Shown here: positions 17,697 to 27,232 of the stretch, piece after piece
Layout of the letters: the number at the start of each line of letters is the position of its first letter
How positions within the stretch are numbered: the first letter of the stretch is position 1
Source of the DNA: Achromobacter sp. Bel
GTDB taxonomy: Bacteria > Pseudomonadota > Gammaproteobacteria > Burkholderiales > Burkholderiaceae_B
Assembly: GCF_012928505.1 (NCBI RefSeq)
Contig: NZ_JABBJN010000004.1
Location: forward strand, 1-64,000
Length of the DNA: 64,000 nt
Direction: 5' to 3'
Notes under the pieces: model-generated
Told to the model about the DNA's origin: nothing
Databases searched by the model: none
What the model saw: only the letters and a program-made list of their open reading frames with translations
Translations under genes and position numbers: made by a program

Positions 17697-18581
17697 TTGC
17701 TTCATTTGCGTAGAACCGTTCTGACGCTTAACCGGCGCGCTCAGGCGTGCGCTGGCGTCGTACTGGGGTTGGCCTTGTGGATGCCGGTTGCCGCCCATGC
17801 GCAGGCGTCAGCGCCCACACCCGCGCCGACTTACCTGAAGGCCACCGAGCCGCTTGGCGGCGCCTTTGAGCTGGAAGGCTATCCGGCGTCCACGCTGCGG
17901 CAGATCAAGTATCGCGGCAAGGCCTACCGGCCGTTGAACGCCTACGAATTCATCTCCGTGAAAGCGTTGGGCCCGACTCAAGAGGGCCAGCCGATGCTGC
18001 TGGCGGTGTCCAACGATTTCATGGGCGTGGGTACGATACTGATCGCCGTGCAGAACGACACGCCGCTTGCGCGCGTGTTGAGCCCGACCGTCGACACGCG
18101 CGACCCGGACATGGGCCTGGCGCAGCCCGGGCGGCAGGACCTGCTGCTGTTCACTGCGGGGTCGCGCGCGCTGGTCACGTCCACGGGGCAGGTGCTGTGG
18201 TTCGAGCATGCCTTGCCGAAGGAATATCAGCGTTCCATTCCCCTTCTGGTGTCGGTGTCGCCGGACAATCGCCATGGCGCGTTGCTGCTGGATAACGAGA
18301 TCCGGTTAAGCAAAGCGGACGAAGGCCCGTATGCCAGCGTGCCGTTCACCAAGGCGATGCAGATCACTGCCTTCAAGCCCGCTTCGCAAGGGAGTTCTGA
18401 ACTGGCGCGCAAGGCGCTGGACGAAGGCAAGCGCATTGACCAGCGCAGGCTCTACGCCAACATGAAGGCCGAATGGATCAACAGGAATTTTCGATGGCAG
18501 GAAGGCAAGGACGGCTGGCAATTCGTGGGGCAGGGCCTGAAGGCGGTTCCCCTGCCGGTTCCACCCCGCCAGGAGCGATGA
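17697..18581 (+). CDS. Exported protein of unknown function
   Basis: This 294-residue protein has a Sec-type N-terminus (RRAQACAGVVLGLALWMPVAAHAQA, cleavage near residue 36) and a soluble mature part with no motif I recognise. The predicted start is TTG at 17697; no in-frame ATG precedes the signal peptide. The gene is two bases from the next one, a lipoprotein, so the two form an operon and may work together at the envelope. Confidence 0.7.
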   Translation: MLHLRRTVLTLNRRAQACAGVVLGLALWMPVAAHAQASAPTPAPTYLKATEPLGGAFELEGYPASTLRQIKYRGKAYRPLNAYEFISVKALGPTQEGQPMLLAVSNDFMGVGTILIAVQNDTPLARVLSPTVDTRDPDMGLAQPGRQDLLLFTAGSRALVTSTGQVLWFEHALPKEYQRSIPLLVSVSPDNRHGALLLDNEIRLSKADEGPYASVPFTKAMQITAFKPASQGSSELARKALDEGKRIDQRRLYANMKAEWINRNFRWQEGKDGWQFVGQGLKAVPLPVPPRQER

Positions 18582-18582
18582 C

Positions 18583-19245
18583 GTGATGCGTACGCCTGTG
18601 TTCCAGGCTCTGCGCGGGCTGGCCCTTGCGGGTGCCGCGGCGCTTGCCGGGTGTGCAAGCTCGCCCGACGTGTACGAAAAACATGTCCGGTCCGAAGACG
18701 CCAAGCCGGCGGATGTGGCGCTGACGCTTGACGTGACGTTTGCGCGAGCGCCCGACTACGAGCCCAGGACGAACGAGTTCGGGTCGAAGGTCAAGCGGGT
18801 GGAGTATGCCGGCTATCCCAGCCTGGACGTGCCTTTCTATCAGAAGGGCCTGGGATTCGACCTGGGCGTGCTGGGAGACCCGCGGGCACTGTTGGCCTTG
18901 CCGTACCCGTCGCCCACGACCCGGACGACGTCCGCGCAACTGAAAATCTTTGGCGAACGCCTGGATGCCACCCGCTACCGCTTCGTTGTGCTGCCGCGGC
19001 CGGGGTGGAACAGCATGAACAGCTTTCAGGTCGCGTTTGCCATCAATGGCCGGCGTGAGGGCATGACGTTCGCCTACAGCGCGAAGACGGTATGCGAAAG
19101 CCGCTTCGACGTGACGACGCCGACGTATGGCTTCGGGATGTCGGTGGCCGCCAGCTTCCCGGGCGGCAAACCCGGATGCCTGAAGGCCTGCGATGCGCGG
19201 CCCGGCTACCCGGGCCAGTGCGCGTTTTTCTCGGGCGTCGAATAA
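18583..19245 (+). CDS. Putative lipoprotein of unknown function
   Basis: This 220-residue protein has a lipoprotein signal with lipobox LAGC around residue 24 (ALAGCASSPDV). The mature part carries several Cys near the C-terminus (VCESR, GCLKACDARPG, QCAFF), suggesting disulfides in the periplasm. The start could be GTG 18583 (AGGAG seven bases upstream) or ATG 18586. It follows the exported protein at 17697-18581 directly. No functional family recognised. Confidence 0.7.
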   Translation: MMRTPVFQALRGLALAGAAALAGCASSPDVYEKHVRSEDAKPADVALTLDVTFARAPDYEPRTNEFGSKVKRVEYAGYPSLDVPFYQKGLGFDLGVLGDPRALLALPYPSPTTRTTSAQLKIFGERLDATRYRFVVLPRPGWNSMNSFQVAFAINGRREGMTFAYSAKTVCESRFDVTTPTYGFGMSVAASFPGGKPGCLKACDARPGYPGQCAFFSGVE

Positions 19246-19272
19246 AGCCCCCGGGCCGCCCGCCCGCCGGGC

Positions 19273-20199
19273 TCAATCCGTCAGGTCTTTGACCGCACGC
19301 TGGATCAGCCCCTGCAGCCAGGCCAGGGCGGCATCCGCCGGCGCTCGGCGGCTGCTGACCATGTCGATGCCGAAGGGGCCCGGGTCCACTTCAGGCGGCA
19401 AGGGCCGCAGGCTGAGCGCTTGTCCGGCCAATCGCAGCGCCGCCCGGCGTGCCAGCGTGGCGATCAGATCCGTGCCGACCACCGCGTGCGGCAAGGCGAC
19501 GATATGCGCGAATGTGCAGGCGACGCGGCGCTTGCGGCCCAGCCGCGCCAGGCTGGCGTCGACCACGCCACGCGCCGAGCCATCATCACTGGGCACGAAC
19601 AGCGCGTGGGGAAGCGCCACATAGCGGTCCAGGGTCAGCTTGCGGCCGCGCAGGCCCGGGTGCTGCTTGTCGGCGATGCAGACGAACGATTCTTCATACA
19701 AGGGCGTGACGCGCATGCGCTTGGGCGCGGTGAGGTGGCCGCCGATGGCGATGTCCACGCTGCCGTTATCCAGCTGTTCATAGACGGTGGCGCGGTCCAG
19801 CCGGGCCACCCGCAGATCGGCCGCGGGCGCCTGGCGCCGCAGCCGGGCAACGATGTGCGGCACCAGCACGACGTCGGCGTAGTCGCTGGCAGCCAGCGTG
19901 AAGCGGCGGCCGTCGGCGGCGGCCGGGTCGAAGCCCGCACCTTGCGCCAGGGCGCGGCGAATCTGGTCCAGCGCGCTGCTGATGGCGGGCATCAGGGCCA
20001 CGGCGTGGTCGGTGGGCTGCATGCCGTCGGCGGTGCGCACGAAAAGCTCGTCATTGAAGACACGGCGCAGGCGGTTGAGCGCGCTGCTGACCGAAGGCTG
20101 GGCGCGGTGGATGCGCTGCCCGGCCAAGGTCACGTTGCGCGTTTCGTACAGGGCTTCGAAGGCAACCAGCAGGTTCAGGTCGACGGCAGATAGATTCAT
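19273..20199 (-). CDS. LysR-family regulator (NodD/PcaQ-like branch)
   Basis: This 308-residue LTTR has the VDLNLLVAFEALYETRNVTLAGQRIHRAQPSVSSALNRLRRVFNDELFVR start typical of the NodD/NahR/LeuO-like branch, with the sensor domain after RFTLAASDYADVVLVP. The start MNLSAVDLN at 20199 is preferred to an in-frame ATG at 20235. It is divergent from the pyroglutamyl peptidase gene; the 92-base intergenic region is AT-rich (ATAACGATTATCGAT near 20215), suitable for LTTR binding, so pcp and the following hydrolase are likely targets. Confidence 0.88.
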   Translation of the reverse strand: MNLSAVDLNLLVAFEALYETRNVTLAGQRIHRAQPSVSSALNRLRRVFNDELFVRTADGMQPTDHAVALMPAISSALDQIRRALAQGAGFDPAAADGRRFTLAASDYADVVLVPHIVARLRRQAPAADLRVARLDRATVYEQLDNGSVDIAIGGHLTAPKRMRVTPLYEESFVCIADKQHPGLRGRKLTLDRYVALPHALFVPSDDGSARGVVDASLARLGRKRRVACTFAHIVALPHAVVGTDLIATLARRAALRLAGQALSLRPLPPEVDPGPFGIDMVSSRRAPADAALAWLQGLIQRAVKDLTD

Positions 20200-20291
20200 G
20201 TCATCAATAGTACGAATAACGATTATCGATTTCAATAATTGCCAGGCGCGCTTCTACGATGGCCGGCATGGATACAGAAAAGGAACATGCC

Positions 20292-20939
20292 ATGCCCACC
20301 GTGCTCATCACCGGAATCGAACCCTTCGATGGCGAAACGCTGAATCCGTCTTGGGAGGCGGCGCGACGCCTGGACGGCGAAGAGGTGGCCGGCGCCCGCC
20401 TGGTGGCGCGCCAATTGCCCTGCGTGATCGGCAAGGTGGTGGGTGTGCTGCGGCAGGCGATCCAAGACGTGCAACCGGACCTGGTGATCTGCCTGGGACA
20501 GGCGGGCGGGCGTAGCGATGTGACCGTCGAGCGGGTAGCGATCAACGTGGTGGATGCGCGCATTCCGGACAACGACGGCCACCAACCCATCGACGAACCG
20601 GTGGTGGAGGGCGGCCCGGCGGCATATTTCTCGTCGCTGCCCATCAAGGCCATCGTGCGCGACCTGCGCGCGGGCGGCGTGCCGGCGTCGGTGTCGCTGA
20701 CGGCGGGCACCTACAACTGCAACACCATCTTCTATGGCCTGGCGCATTTCATTGCCACGGAGCGGCCCGCGCTGCGGGGCGGCTTCGTGCATGTGCCGTA
20801 TCTGCCGGAAATGGCGACCCGTCATCCTGGCGCGCCCAGCCTGGCGCTGGACGTGCTGGTGCATGGCGTGAAGATCATGGTGGCGACATCGCTAGCCGTC
20901 ACCCAGGACATCAAGGTCGGCGGCGGCACGCTGCATTGA
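20292..20939 (+). CDS. pcp: Pyroglutamyl-peptidase I
   Basis: This 215-residue cysteine peptidase (family C15) removes N-terminal 5-oxoproline from peptides. The full catalytic triad is visible at family-standard positions: Glu80 in [14 protein letters not shown], Cys143 in [11 protein letters not shown] and His167 in [19 protein letters not shown] at the N-terminus is also conserved. Start 20292 follows AAAGGA at a good distance; in-frame ATGs at 20259 and 20268 are less likely. The alpha/beta hydrolase gene follows after 16 bases, and a LysR gene is divergent. Confidence 0.93.
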   Translation: MPTVLITGIEPFDGETLNPSWEAARRLDGEEVAGARLVARQLPCVIGKVVGVLRQAIQDVQPDLVICLGQAGGRSDVTVERVAINVVDARIPDNDGHQPIDEPVVEGGPAAYFSSLPIKAIVRDLRAGGVPASVSLTAGTYNCNTIFYGLAHFIATERPALRGGFVHVPYLPEMATRHPGAPSLALDVLVHGVKIMVATSLAVTQDIKVGGGTLH

Positions 20940-20955
20940 CACGGAGCAATCGACA

Positions 20956-21855
20956 ATGAACACATTCGCAAGCCCGGACGCCTTCGCGTTGGACGGCGTG
21001 ACGTTCCAGCACCGGCGGGTATCGGTGGACGGCCTGGGTTATCACGTGGTGGAAGGCGGCGCAGGCCCGGCGCTGATCCTGCTGGCGGGCTTCCCGCAGA
21101 GCTGGTACGCGTGGCGCCGGGTCATGCCGCTCTTGGCGCCGCATTTCCGCGTGGTCGCGGTGGATCTTCCGGGGCAGGGCGATTCGGACAAGCCCCTGGA
21201 TGGCTACGATACGCGCACCGCCGGCGAGCGGCTGCGCGCCTTGTTCCACGCCATGGGCTTGACGCGCTATGCGTTGGCGGGCCACGACATCGGCGCCTGG
21301 ATCGCCTACCCGTATGCGGCGCGTTACCCGGCCGAGGTCGAGCGCGTGGTGCTGCTGGACGCCAATATTCCCGGGGTGACGCTGAAGCCCGCCATCGAAC
21401 TGGGGCCAGACAACTGGAAGAGCTGGCATTTCCTGTTCAACAGCGTGCCGGACCTGCCCGAAGCCTTGCTGGCCGGGCGCGAGCGCATTCTGATCGAATG
21501 GTTCTTTTCGCGCAAGACCGCCAACAAGCCAGGGGTCTTCAGCCGTGTGGACATCGACGAGTACGAACGCGTCTATCAGACCTTGGGCGGCCTGCGGGGC
21601 ATGTTGGGGTACTACCGCGCGGCGGTGGAAGACGCGGCGCAGAACCGGGCGCTGCGCGATACGCCGCTGACGGTGCCGGTGCTGGCGCTGGGTGGCGACC
21701 GGGGCAGCGCGCCGGATCTGCACCAGGCCTTGAAGCCCTTGGCGCAAAACCTGCAAGGCGGCGTACTGGAGGATTGCGGCCACTATCTGCCCGAAGAGCA
21801 GCCACGTGAACTGGCGCGCCGCATGCTGGCTTTCCTGACGCAGAGCCGCGCCTGA
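20956..21855 (+). CDS. Alpha/beta-hydrolase (haloacetate dehalogenase / epoxide hydrolase type)
   Basis: This 299-residue hydrolase has AGFPQSWYAW (oxyanion region, 44-53), DLPGQGDSD and a nucleophile elbow AGHDIGAW that places Asp111 as nucleophile. Asp in place of Ser is characteristic of fluoroacetate/haloacetate dehalogenases and epoxide hydrolases. The catalytic His is in EDCGHYLPEEQP. Trp residues in the cap (DNWKSWHFLF) are typical of the dehalogenase group. It follows pcp at 16 bases, probably in one transcript. Confidence 0.82.
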   Translation: MNTFASPDAFALDGVTFQHRRVSVDGLGYHVVEGGAGPALILLAGFPQSWYAWRRVMPLLAPHFRVVAVDLPGQGDSDKPLDGYDTRTAGERLRALFHAMGLTRYALAGHDIGAWIAYPYAARYPAEVERVVLLDANIPGVTLKPAIELGPDNWKSWHFLFNSVPDLPEALLAGRERILIEWFFSRKTANKPGVFSRVDIDEYERVYQTLGGLRGMLGYYRAAVEDAAQNRALRDTPLTVPVLALGGDRGSAPDLHQALKPLAQNLQGGVLEDCGHYLPEEQPRELARRMLAFLTQSRA

Positions 21856-21925
21856 TGTCGATGTTCATAGAAGGTGGAAACGCGACACGCTTTACATCAA
21901 GACTTAGTGAAATTCAGTGTATTCA

Positions 21926-22034
21926 CTCTGGCCGTAAGGGTTCACTGAAGGTGGCATTTTTTCCCCACAACGTTTATTGAACTTGGATGCTGATTGGGGG
22001 TGCGACATCGCGAGGTCTCCCAGTCCTCCGCGCC
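21926..22034 (+). repeat. 109-bp direct repeat, copy A
   Basis: This copy starts CTCTGGCCGTAAGGGTTCA and is 104/109 identical to copy B at 24458-24566 in the same orientation, with similarity ending abruptly on both sides. It lies in the 205-base gap between the alpha/beta hydrolase and the dioxygenase. Just beyond its right end an inverted CCTTACGG (22039-22046) mirrors the CCGTAAGG near its left end. On the minus strand both copies encode the same short C-terminal peptide ending GKKCHLQ-stop, so the repeat may be the relic of a coding or mobile element. Confidence 0.9.
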
Positions 22035-22060
22035 ACAGGCCTTACGGCGAAGGCAAGTAC

Positions 22061-23422
22061 CTAGCCAGGGCGGCTATACGGTGGCGGGGCGCCGTCCTCC
22101 CGTGGCAGCCACGCCCCATGGAACCCCGCCGGAATCCGATGCGGCAACCGCACCGTCGCCAACGGCCCGGCATCCAGATCACGCCCATCCAGCACCACCA
22201 CGTCACTGGTGTCGCTGGCCTGGCGGTACACGCACACAAGCACCCAGCCGTCGTCCTCGTCCCGCGCATCCGGCCGCGACACGAATACCGGCTCGCTGTT
22301 CTGGTCGCCAGGCGGCACGCAATACTGCTGGGTCGCGCCGTTTTCCATGTCGTAGCGCACTACGCCGCGCATTTCCACATTGGTGGGCTGCTGCACCGCG
22401 TACGCATAGCGGTAAGGCCGCCCCGTGCGGACCTCGTTGATGCGCGGCAGTTCAATGCCGGCCTCGTCCCATTGCCGCTCGCTGACCTCGCCGCGCGCCA
22501 GATCGATCACGTAACGCCACAGCACGCCCAAGGGGTTCTCTTCGAAGCCCGCGCCGCTGCGCGACACGCGCAGGTATTCCGGGTAGCGCACCACATCCAG
22601 CAGCAGCGTCGTGGCGTCCAGATCGTACGCGTTCACCACGTGCAGGATGAAGCATGGTGCCACCTCGAACCAGCGTACCGGCCCGCCATGGCGGGGGATC
22701 ACGCCCAGTCGCGACTGACGCTCGTCGTGCCAGCGCAGCGGCATGCGGTATCCGCGCGACAGCATGGAAAAGTCGTACGCCACGTTCAGGTCCAACAGGA
22801 TGCTGTAGCAGCCGGTGATCGCCATGTCGTGCATCATCGACGGCGCAGGCATGTCGATCAATTGGTCCAGCACCTGCTGGCCGTCGGAACCCGCCACTCC
22901 GTAGCGCAACCAGGGCGGTTCCCAGTGAGAACGGAAGCTCATCAACTCGCCGGTCACGGGGTCCACCTTCGGGTGCGCGGTCATGCCGCCCGCCAGGCCC
23001 GGATGACGCCGGCTGGCTCCCAGGAAGTCCAGCTGCGGCGTCATCGCGAGCGGGGCGCCGCCCTCGGCCAACGCCAGCGTTTCACCGGCGTGGCGCAGTA
23101 CGTTGACGTTGGGATTGGTGTCGGGCAGGTCGGCCGCCAGATGCGACGCACGTTCGCCTGCCCAGATCCGGGTGCGAGCCCAGCGGTTGCGGTAACTCGC
23201 CGCCCGGCCCTCCCGGAATTCGATGGCGTGCAGCATCGCCGGCTGGGGCCACCACGACAGCACGTCGTTGCCCTCGAAGCGGCCGCGCAGCGGGTTGGGG
23301 CCGTTGCGTACCAGCACCCCGTCCAGCTCGGGCGGCAACGCGCCCTCCACGTGCAGGTCCATCAGGTCGATTTCATGGGACAGCGGCGCGGTGGCGCCAA
23401 CGTTCAAATCGAATGAGCTCAT
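22061..23422 (-). CDS. Carotenoid cleavage oxygenase family dioxygenase (RPE65/lignostilbene dioxygenase-like)
   Basis: This 453-residue enzyme is a seven-bladed beta-propeller non-haem iron dioxygenase that oxidatively cleaves an alkene bond in an apocarotenoid or stilbene-like phenylpropanoid. The four iron-binding His are recognisable: H150 (MTAHPKVD), H198 (SMMHDMAIT), H261 (FILHVVNAYD) and H435 (PAGFHGAWLP). The N-terminal LPPELDGVLVRNGPNP is the family signature. The MSSFDLN start at 23422 is preferred over an ATG at 23458 lying inside the predicted -10 box. The gene stands alone between two copies of a 109-bp direct repeat, with a promoter and palindrome upstream. Confidence 0.9.
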   Translation of the reverse strand: MSSFDLNVGATAPLSHEIDLMDLHVEGALPPELDGVLVRNGPNPLRGRFEGNDVLSWWPQPAMLHAIEFREGRAASYRNRWARTRIWAGERASHLAADLPDTNPNVNVLRHAGETLALAEGGAPLAMTPQLDFLGASRRHPGLAGGMTAHPKVDPVTGELMSFRSHWEPPWLRYGVAGSDGQQVLDQLIDMPAPSMMHDMAITGCYSILLDLNVAYDFSMLSRGYRMPLRWHDERQSRLGVIPRHGGPVRWFEVAPCFILHVVNAYDLDATTLLLDVVRYPEYLRVSRSGAGFEENPLGVLWRYVIDLARGEVSERQWDEAGIELPRINEVRTGRPYRYAYAVQQPTNVEMRGVVRYDMENGATQQYCVPPGDQNSEPVFVSRPDARDEDDGWVLVCVYRQASDTSDVVVLDGRDLDAGPLATVRLPHRIPAGFHGAWLPREDGAPPPYSRPG

Positions 23423-23457
23423 CGTTGCATCCTTGATCGCGATAATCGCTGGATGCA

Positions 23458-23498
23458 TTTTTACCCGGATTAAATTAATCCGTCAATATTATCCGGGT
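23458..23498 (-). promoter_or_regulatory. Predicted promoter with palindromic operator for the dioxygenase gene
   Basis: On the minus strand TTGACG (23481-23486) and TAAAAA (23458-23463) are spaced by 17 bases, a plausible sigma-70 promoter. The spacer contains the near-perfect palindrome CGGATTAA-A-TTAATCCG (23466-23482). A second overlapping inverted repeat joins ACCCGGAT (23463-23470) with ATCCGGGT (23491-23498). A repressor bound here would block RNA polymerase; no regulator gene is adjacent. Confidence 0.6.
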
Positions 23499-23550
23499 AT
23501 AAATTGTTTGATTGCCTGCGTCCCTATGGCCCCTCGCAGGATCCAAAAAT

Positions 23551-23563
23551 GGTGTCAGACTAC
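23551..23563. repeat. Second copy of the GGTGTCAGACTAC element core
   Basis: These 13 bases match 5912-5924 exactly but lack the downstream complementary arm, so this is at most a half element. It sits in the 277-base gap between the dioxygenase start and the LprI-like gene, which otherwise holds only the promoter described above. Confidence 0.5.
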
Positions 23564-23699
23564 AATTTTTTCTGATGCTCCAAGATCACAAGACCAGAGA
23601 TGTGCATTAGCTCGGTCAAGCTGATTTGACGCGTCACGAGGGCGATGTGTTGTGCTGTACGCAAGACATCATCAACATACAACTTGAGAAGATAGGATC

Positions 23700-24446
23700 A
23701 TGACCCAGCCGCATTCAACACGCCCACCCGCTTACGCACTGAAGATGCGGTATGCACCTGCGATGAAGCTTCTCTTTACGTTGGGCCTTGCAACGCTATG
23801 GACGGGCGCCCAAGCCGCCAGTTTTGATTGCAACAAGGCCGTGGGCACTACGGAAAGGTTGATCTGTAGCGATGCCGAGACATCCGCGCTGGATGGAAAA
23901 TTGCAAGGGGCCTATGGAACAGCACTAGCCGCAACCGATGCCTATGGCAAGAAAGCGTTGGCTAAAGAACAGCGCAACTGGATTAAATACGCTCGTGACA
24001 TTTGTCAAGACAGCGCCTGCCTGCAGCAAGCCTACACAACCCGCATCGCCATGCTGGCGCGTAATGAGGAACATATTGCCGATGGCGAGGTGTACTCAGA
24101 CTGCAAGCTGCCAGGCACCCAAACCGTTAGTGGCGAATGCGTGAATGTTGTGTCGATTCGTGATCCCAACTCCCGTGTTGAATCGTTCAACCAATCGTTG
24201 GCGCATCAGAAGCAAAACGGCCGAATCATCGGTTGTAGCCGGCTGATTGATCTACCGGTTGGCGTCGCTGGGAGTAATCACAGTTTTGGCGGCTCCTGCG
24301 TATTGCAGGAAGGTACGCAGCGCAAGAACGTGAGGATCTGCAACGACGATATGTTCGGGCATTTCCAAGTAGAGCTGTCCACGCCACAGGATGTCTCAGA
24401 CAAGCGCCTGGTCGACTTTACTTACGCGCAATGCTATGGCGGTTGA
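23700..24446 (+). CDS. Exported LprI/DUF1311-domain protein
   Basis: This is a 248-residue secreted protein. After a signal peptide ending AQA comes the DUF1311/LprI domain (about residues 42-115): FDCNKAVGTTERLICSDAETSALDGKLQGAY, an acidic-Cys pattern found in the LprI lysozyme-inhibitor domain, then RNWIKYARDICQDSACLQQAY. The C-terminal ~130 residues contain four more Cys and no family I recognise. Start 23700 has GAGAAG eight bases upstream; starts at 23745 or 23763 would still include the signal peptide. The gene looks AT-richer than its neighbours and lies inside the direct-repeat bracket, consistent with acquisition. Confidence 0.75.
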   Translation: MTQPHSTRPPAYALKMRYAPAMKLLFTLGLATLWTGAQAASFDCNKAVGTTERLICSDAETSALDGKLQGAYGTALAATDAYGKKALAKEQRNWIKYARDICQDSACLQQAYTTRIAMLARNEEHIADGEVYSDCKLPGTQTVSGECVNVVSIRDPNSRVESFNQSLAHQKQNGRIIGCSRLIDLPVGVAGSNHSFGGSCVLQEGTQRKNVRICNDDMFGHFQVELSTPQDVSDKRLVDFTYAQCYGG

Positions 24447-24457
24447 TGGTAAGCGCC

Positions 24458-24566
24458 CTCTGGCCGTAAGGGTTCATTGAAGATGGCATTTTTTCCCCAC
24501 AACGTTTATTGAACTTGGATGCTGATTGGGTGTGCCACATCGCGAGGTCTCCCAGTCCTGCGCGCC
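24458..24566 (+). repeat. 109-bp direct repeat, copy B, with flanking remnant
   Basis: This copy has five differences from copy A and begins 12 bases after the LprI-like stop. The rest of the 334-base gap up to the outer-membrane gene (24567-24780) holds no convincing gene. A minus-strand frame 24474-24728 (84 codons, ending in the repeat) has no recognisable domain. A near match CCCCTACGGCC (24635-24645) faces the GGCCGTAAGGG at the repeat's left end, so inverted ends of a ~185-bp element are possible. Confidence 0.85.
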
Positions 24567-24780
24567 TACCCCACATCGACGGGGCGCTAGACATGGTTGA
24601 TGAATGACTGCCATCGGCCAGGAACGGTCGCTGGCCCCTACGGCCGAGCGTTTGCTTAACTTAAAGTGATCAGCGCACAAATGCGAAACGCACGGCCCCG
24701 GCCTATATCGGCCACCACCGCGCCGCATATTGGCAACTCGCCTGCGAATTCAGCCGCGTCGGGCACACGGAAGCGTCACG

Positions 24781-25584
24781 TTAATTCGGAAACTGCATAT
24801 TCAAACCCATGTAGATCTGCCAATCGGGCTGTCCCGGGCCCCGACTTGCTACGGCAAACTGAGGCTCAACAAACAGGTTGTAGACGGTCTTCTGACGTTT
24901 AAAGACCTGGCCGATCCCTATCCCCAGCGGCACGCTATACCCATCGTTCTTCAAGTTGTAGGTCCAGACCGGCGCCGCGCGCAGATAGGTGCCACCACCG
25001 AGCTGATACATCGCGAAAGGCTGCAAGGCGACCAAGTTCGCGTCTTCGCGTCGGCTGGAACCGGCAAAGCTACTCTGCCAAGACAGCAGATAGCCGTACT
25101 GGAACTTCGGTGAACTGGCATCGAACAATACGTTGACCAGGCCGGCCGACCACTTTTCGCTGCCCACCTCTTTCTTGGTCGCCGTAGGCGCAGTGATCTG
25201 CGGCCCAATGCCAAAGCTGACGGCGGGGTTCCCGGTATCTATGAGATAGGCAGTGAAGATATTCAAGTCACCAATGCCCGTCTTGTGGCTGTTGTCCACT
25301 GGGAACGTATTCACAGGGAGCGAGGCCCGCATCAGCCAATTGCTTTTGGATATGGAGAATGGTTGGGCATAACGCAGCCAGAACTGGTTGGCGGTATCGC
25401 CGGATTCCGTCTGCCTGCCGATGTAATAGTTCTGGATGTTGAAGGCCGTCATATTGGCCAGCGGATTGTTGGCCTGCGCCGCAGAGTCGGCGGCGTCTGT
25501 TTGAGCTGACACTTCCAGAGAGATCGCTACCGATGCGCTAGCGACCGCAACCATGACGGCGAACCTAATCAAAGCTGTGTTCAT
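24781..25584 (-). CDS. Outer-membrane beta-barrel protein, phenol-degradation MetA/transporter-like
   Basis: This 267-residue protein has a signal peptide ([28 protein letters not shown] is hydrophobic with a cleavable end) followed by alternating beta-strand sequence such as [29 protein letters not shown] and [15 protein letters not shown]. This pattern resembles the 'MetA pathway of phenol degradation' / neuromedin-U-like outer-membrane family. The MNTALIRF start at 25584 is preferred because upstream in-frame residues lack any signal character. It lies 71 bases downstream of two DUF1254 genes on the same strand and is probably a co-expressed outer-membrane channel or sensor. Confidence 0.75.
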   Translation of the reverse strand: MNTALIRFAVMVAVASASVAISLEVSAQTDAADSAAQANNPLANMTAFNIQNYYIGRQTESGDTANQFWLRYAQPFSISKSNWLMRASLPVNTFPVDNSHKTGIGDLNIFTAYLIDTGNPAVSFGIGPQITAPTATKKEVGSEKWSAGLVNVLFDASSPKFQYGYLLSWQSSFAGSSRREDANLVALQPFAMYQLGGGTYLRAAPVWTYNLKNDGYSVPLGIGIGQVFKRQKTVYNLFVEPQFAVASRGPGQPDWQIYMGLNMQFPN

Positions 25585-25655
25585 TACATACCCCGAATCG
25601 ATAGCGGGCCATTGCTTCGGCTCATCGACCGATGGTCGAAGGCCGCAGCGTGGAA

Positions 25656-27146
25656 TCATTTGACCTTGACCACGTCGTCCGGCTTCCACGTCTGGTCGTA
25701 GAAGGCGTCTTGGGCACCATACAAGCGCAGGGCAACAAGGAAATGACGAGAGGGAATCGTTTGGATGAACGCGGTTTCGGCGACGCCCTCAGGCTTTTCT
25801 GGTCCAAACCAGATCTCTACAGAGCCATCAGACTGCTTGGGAATGTCGTAATAGCCATTGGTCGACGGCAGCAATTGCTTGGTTTGCGGCATCGTGCCGT
25901 CGGTGATGTTGTACGCGGTGACCGCCCAGAATAGAGCCGCGGGTGGATTTGGCGGCAACCGCAATTTGTAGGTGTGGCTGCCCTCCAGGAAGTTGCCCTC
26001 TTGATCTCGCGCCGTGAAGGGGTACTTTGAGCCAGCCCCGGTGGTATGCATGACCATAGCGGGCGCGGAGGAATAGGCAAACTGAAAGAAATTCGCGCGC
26101 TGATTGACGTCCAGATAGCTATCCTGCATCCATTCAGCCGTTCCGCCAGCCCACGTGTTTTCGTAATATCGATCCTTGTAATACAGATTGCGCTTATCCT
26201 CGCGCCCCAACTGTCGATTCGCCAAAATCATCTTAGGCGCGGTTTCTACCGCCTTTTTCAGCAGTTCATCCTGCCGCGCGGTGGGCTTGAAGGGCTGACC
26301 CTTGATAATGCCGATGGACGCCAGCACACCGCGCAATTCCGGATCGATGGCCTCCACCGGCTCGTAGTCAACGAACTCCTTCAGTTTGGTCCAATAAGTA
26401 CTGTCGATGGGATACATCATGTTGATCTGCTTGCCGCTCGCGTCCGGAAAACTCATCGGCTTGATGTCCTTTTCCGTCGCCCACAACGGATAGACCCTCG
26501 TCGTCTCAGCATTCTTCACCGCAGGCGTTGGATCGGGCTTGCCATCACCCTTGGCCATCACCGTGCGGAAAAACAAGAAGACGTTGTATGTCGGTGATTT
26601 GAAAGCGAAGTAGCTAGCGGGCACATGCCCCTCGTAATCTGGGGGCAAAAGCAAAAAAAGGCCGCCTCGGGCCCGGTCCGGCCCGATAGCGCCAACGTCC
26701 GTAATGGTGCGCTGAAAGAAGTCGGTGAACATGCCAATGACATTCGGAGGCGCATTCACCACGAGCGGGCCGGTCTTCTTCAGATCCAGGTAGCTCATGG
26801 AATAGATGACGTCAGCATTTGGCGTGGGCACCATCGTCCGTGAATCCATACGCTGCTTCCATATGGGGAGCACGTTGTAGCCGGCGCCAAATTCCTTCTC
26901 CGACCCGTCGCGCATGCCAATCACGTTCAGCGCCGGCAGCATGGTCATGTAGGCATGCACGGCGCGCTGGTAGTAGAGCTCGTCGCGCAGGCTTTCGGCT
27001 TCGCTGGGATCCAGCCAATTGCCATTGTTGATTTGCTGGACGAGCGGCGACATGGGTAGCTGGCCCTGCGGAGGAGCCGCCATGGCGGGCGGAAAGGAGG
27101 CCAGCAAAATGCCGGCCGTCAACGTGAGCTTGGGCAATACGGGCAT
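25656..27146 (-). CDS. Exported DUF1254/DUF1214-domain protein
   Basis: This 496-residue protein has a signal peptide ending MAA near residue 24. The DUF1254 half includes [21 protein letters not shown] and [25 protein letters not shown]; the C-terminal DUF1214 half includes [27 protein letters not shown] and [24 protein letters not shown]. These domains normally occur together in periplasmic proteins whose biochemical role is not established. It is the second gene of a probable three-gene unit with a DUF1254 paralogue 86 bases upstream and the outer-membrane protein 71 bases downstream. Confidence 0.85.
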   Translation of the reverse strand: MPVLPKLTLTAGILLASFPPAMAAPPQGQLPMSPLVQQINNGNWLDPSEAESLRDELYYQRAVHAYMTMLPALNVIGMRDGSEKEFGAGYNVLPIWKQRMDSRTMVPTPNADVIYSMSYLDLKKTGPLVVNAPPNVIGMFTDFFQRTITDVGAIGPDRARGGLFLLLPPDYEGHVPASYFAFKSPTYNVFLFFRTVMAKGDGKPDPTPAVKNAETTRVYPLWATEKDIKPMSFPDASGKQINMMYPIDSTYWTKLKEFVDYEPVEAIDPELRGVLASIGIIKGQPFKPTARQDELLKKAVETAPKMILANRQLGREDKRNLYYKDRYYENTWAGGTAEWMQDSYLDVNQRANFFQFAYSSAPAMVMHTTGAGSKYPFTARDQEGNFLEGSHTYKLRLPPNPPAALFWAVTAYNITDGTMPQTKQLLPSTNGYYDIPKQSDGSVEIWFGPEKPEGVAETAFIQTIPSRHFLVALRLYGAQDAFYDQTWKPDDVVKVK

Positions 27147-27232
27147 GTAGAGGCTCCTGAGAATGGCGCGACCATGGCGCCAATGCTGTCAATCGGACTG
27201 GGTTTGCAATCCTGCGTCGCCGCCAGACGCGT

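Noticed and set aside
21977-23416. 479-codon plus-strand frame opposite the dioxygenase
   Set aside because: The minus strand carries the four iron-binding His in the right order; the plus-strand frame is His/Arg/Gln-rich noise.
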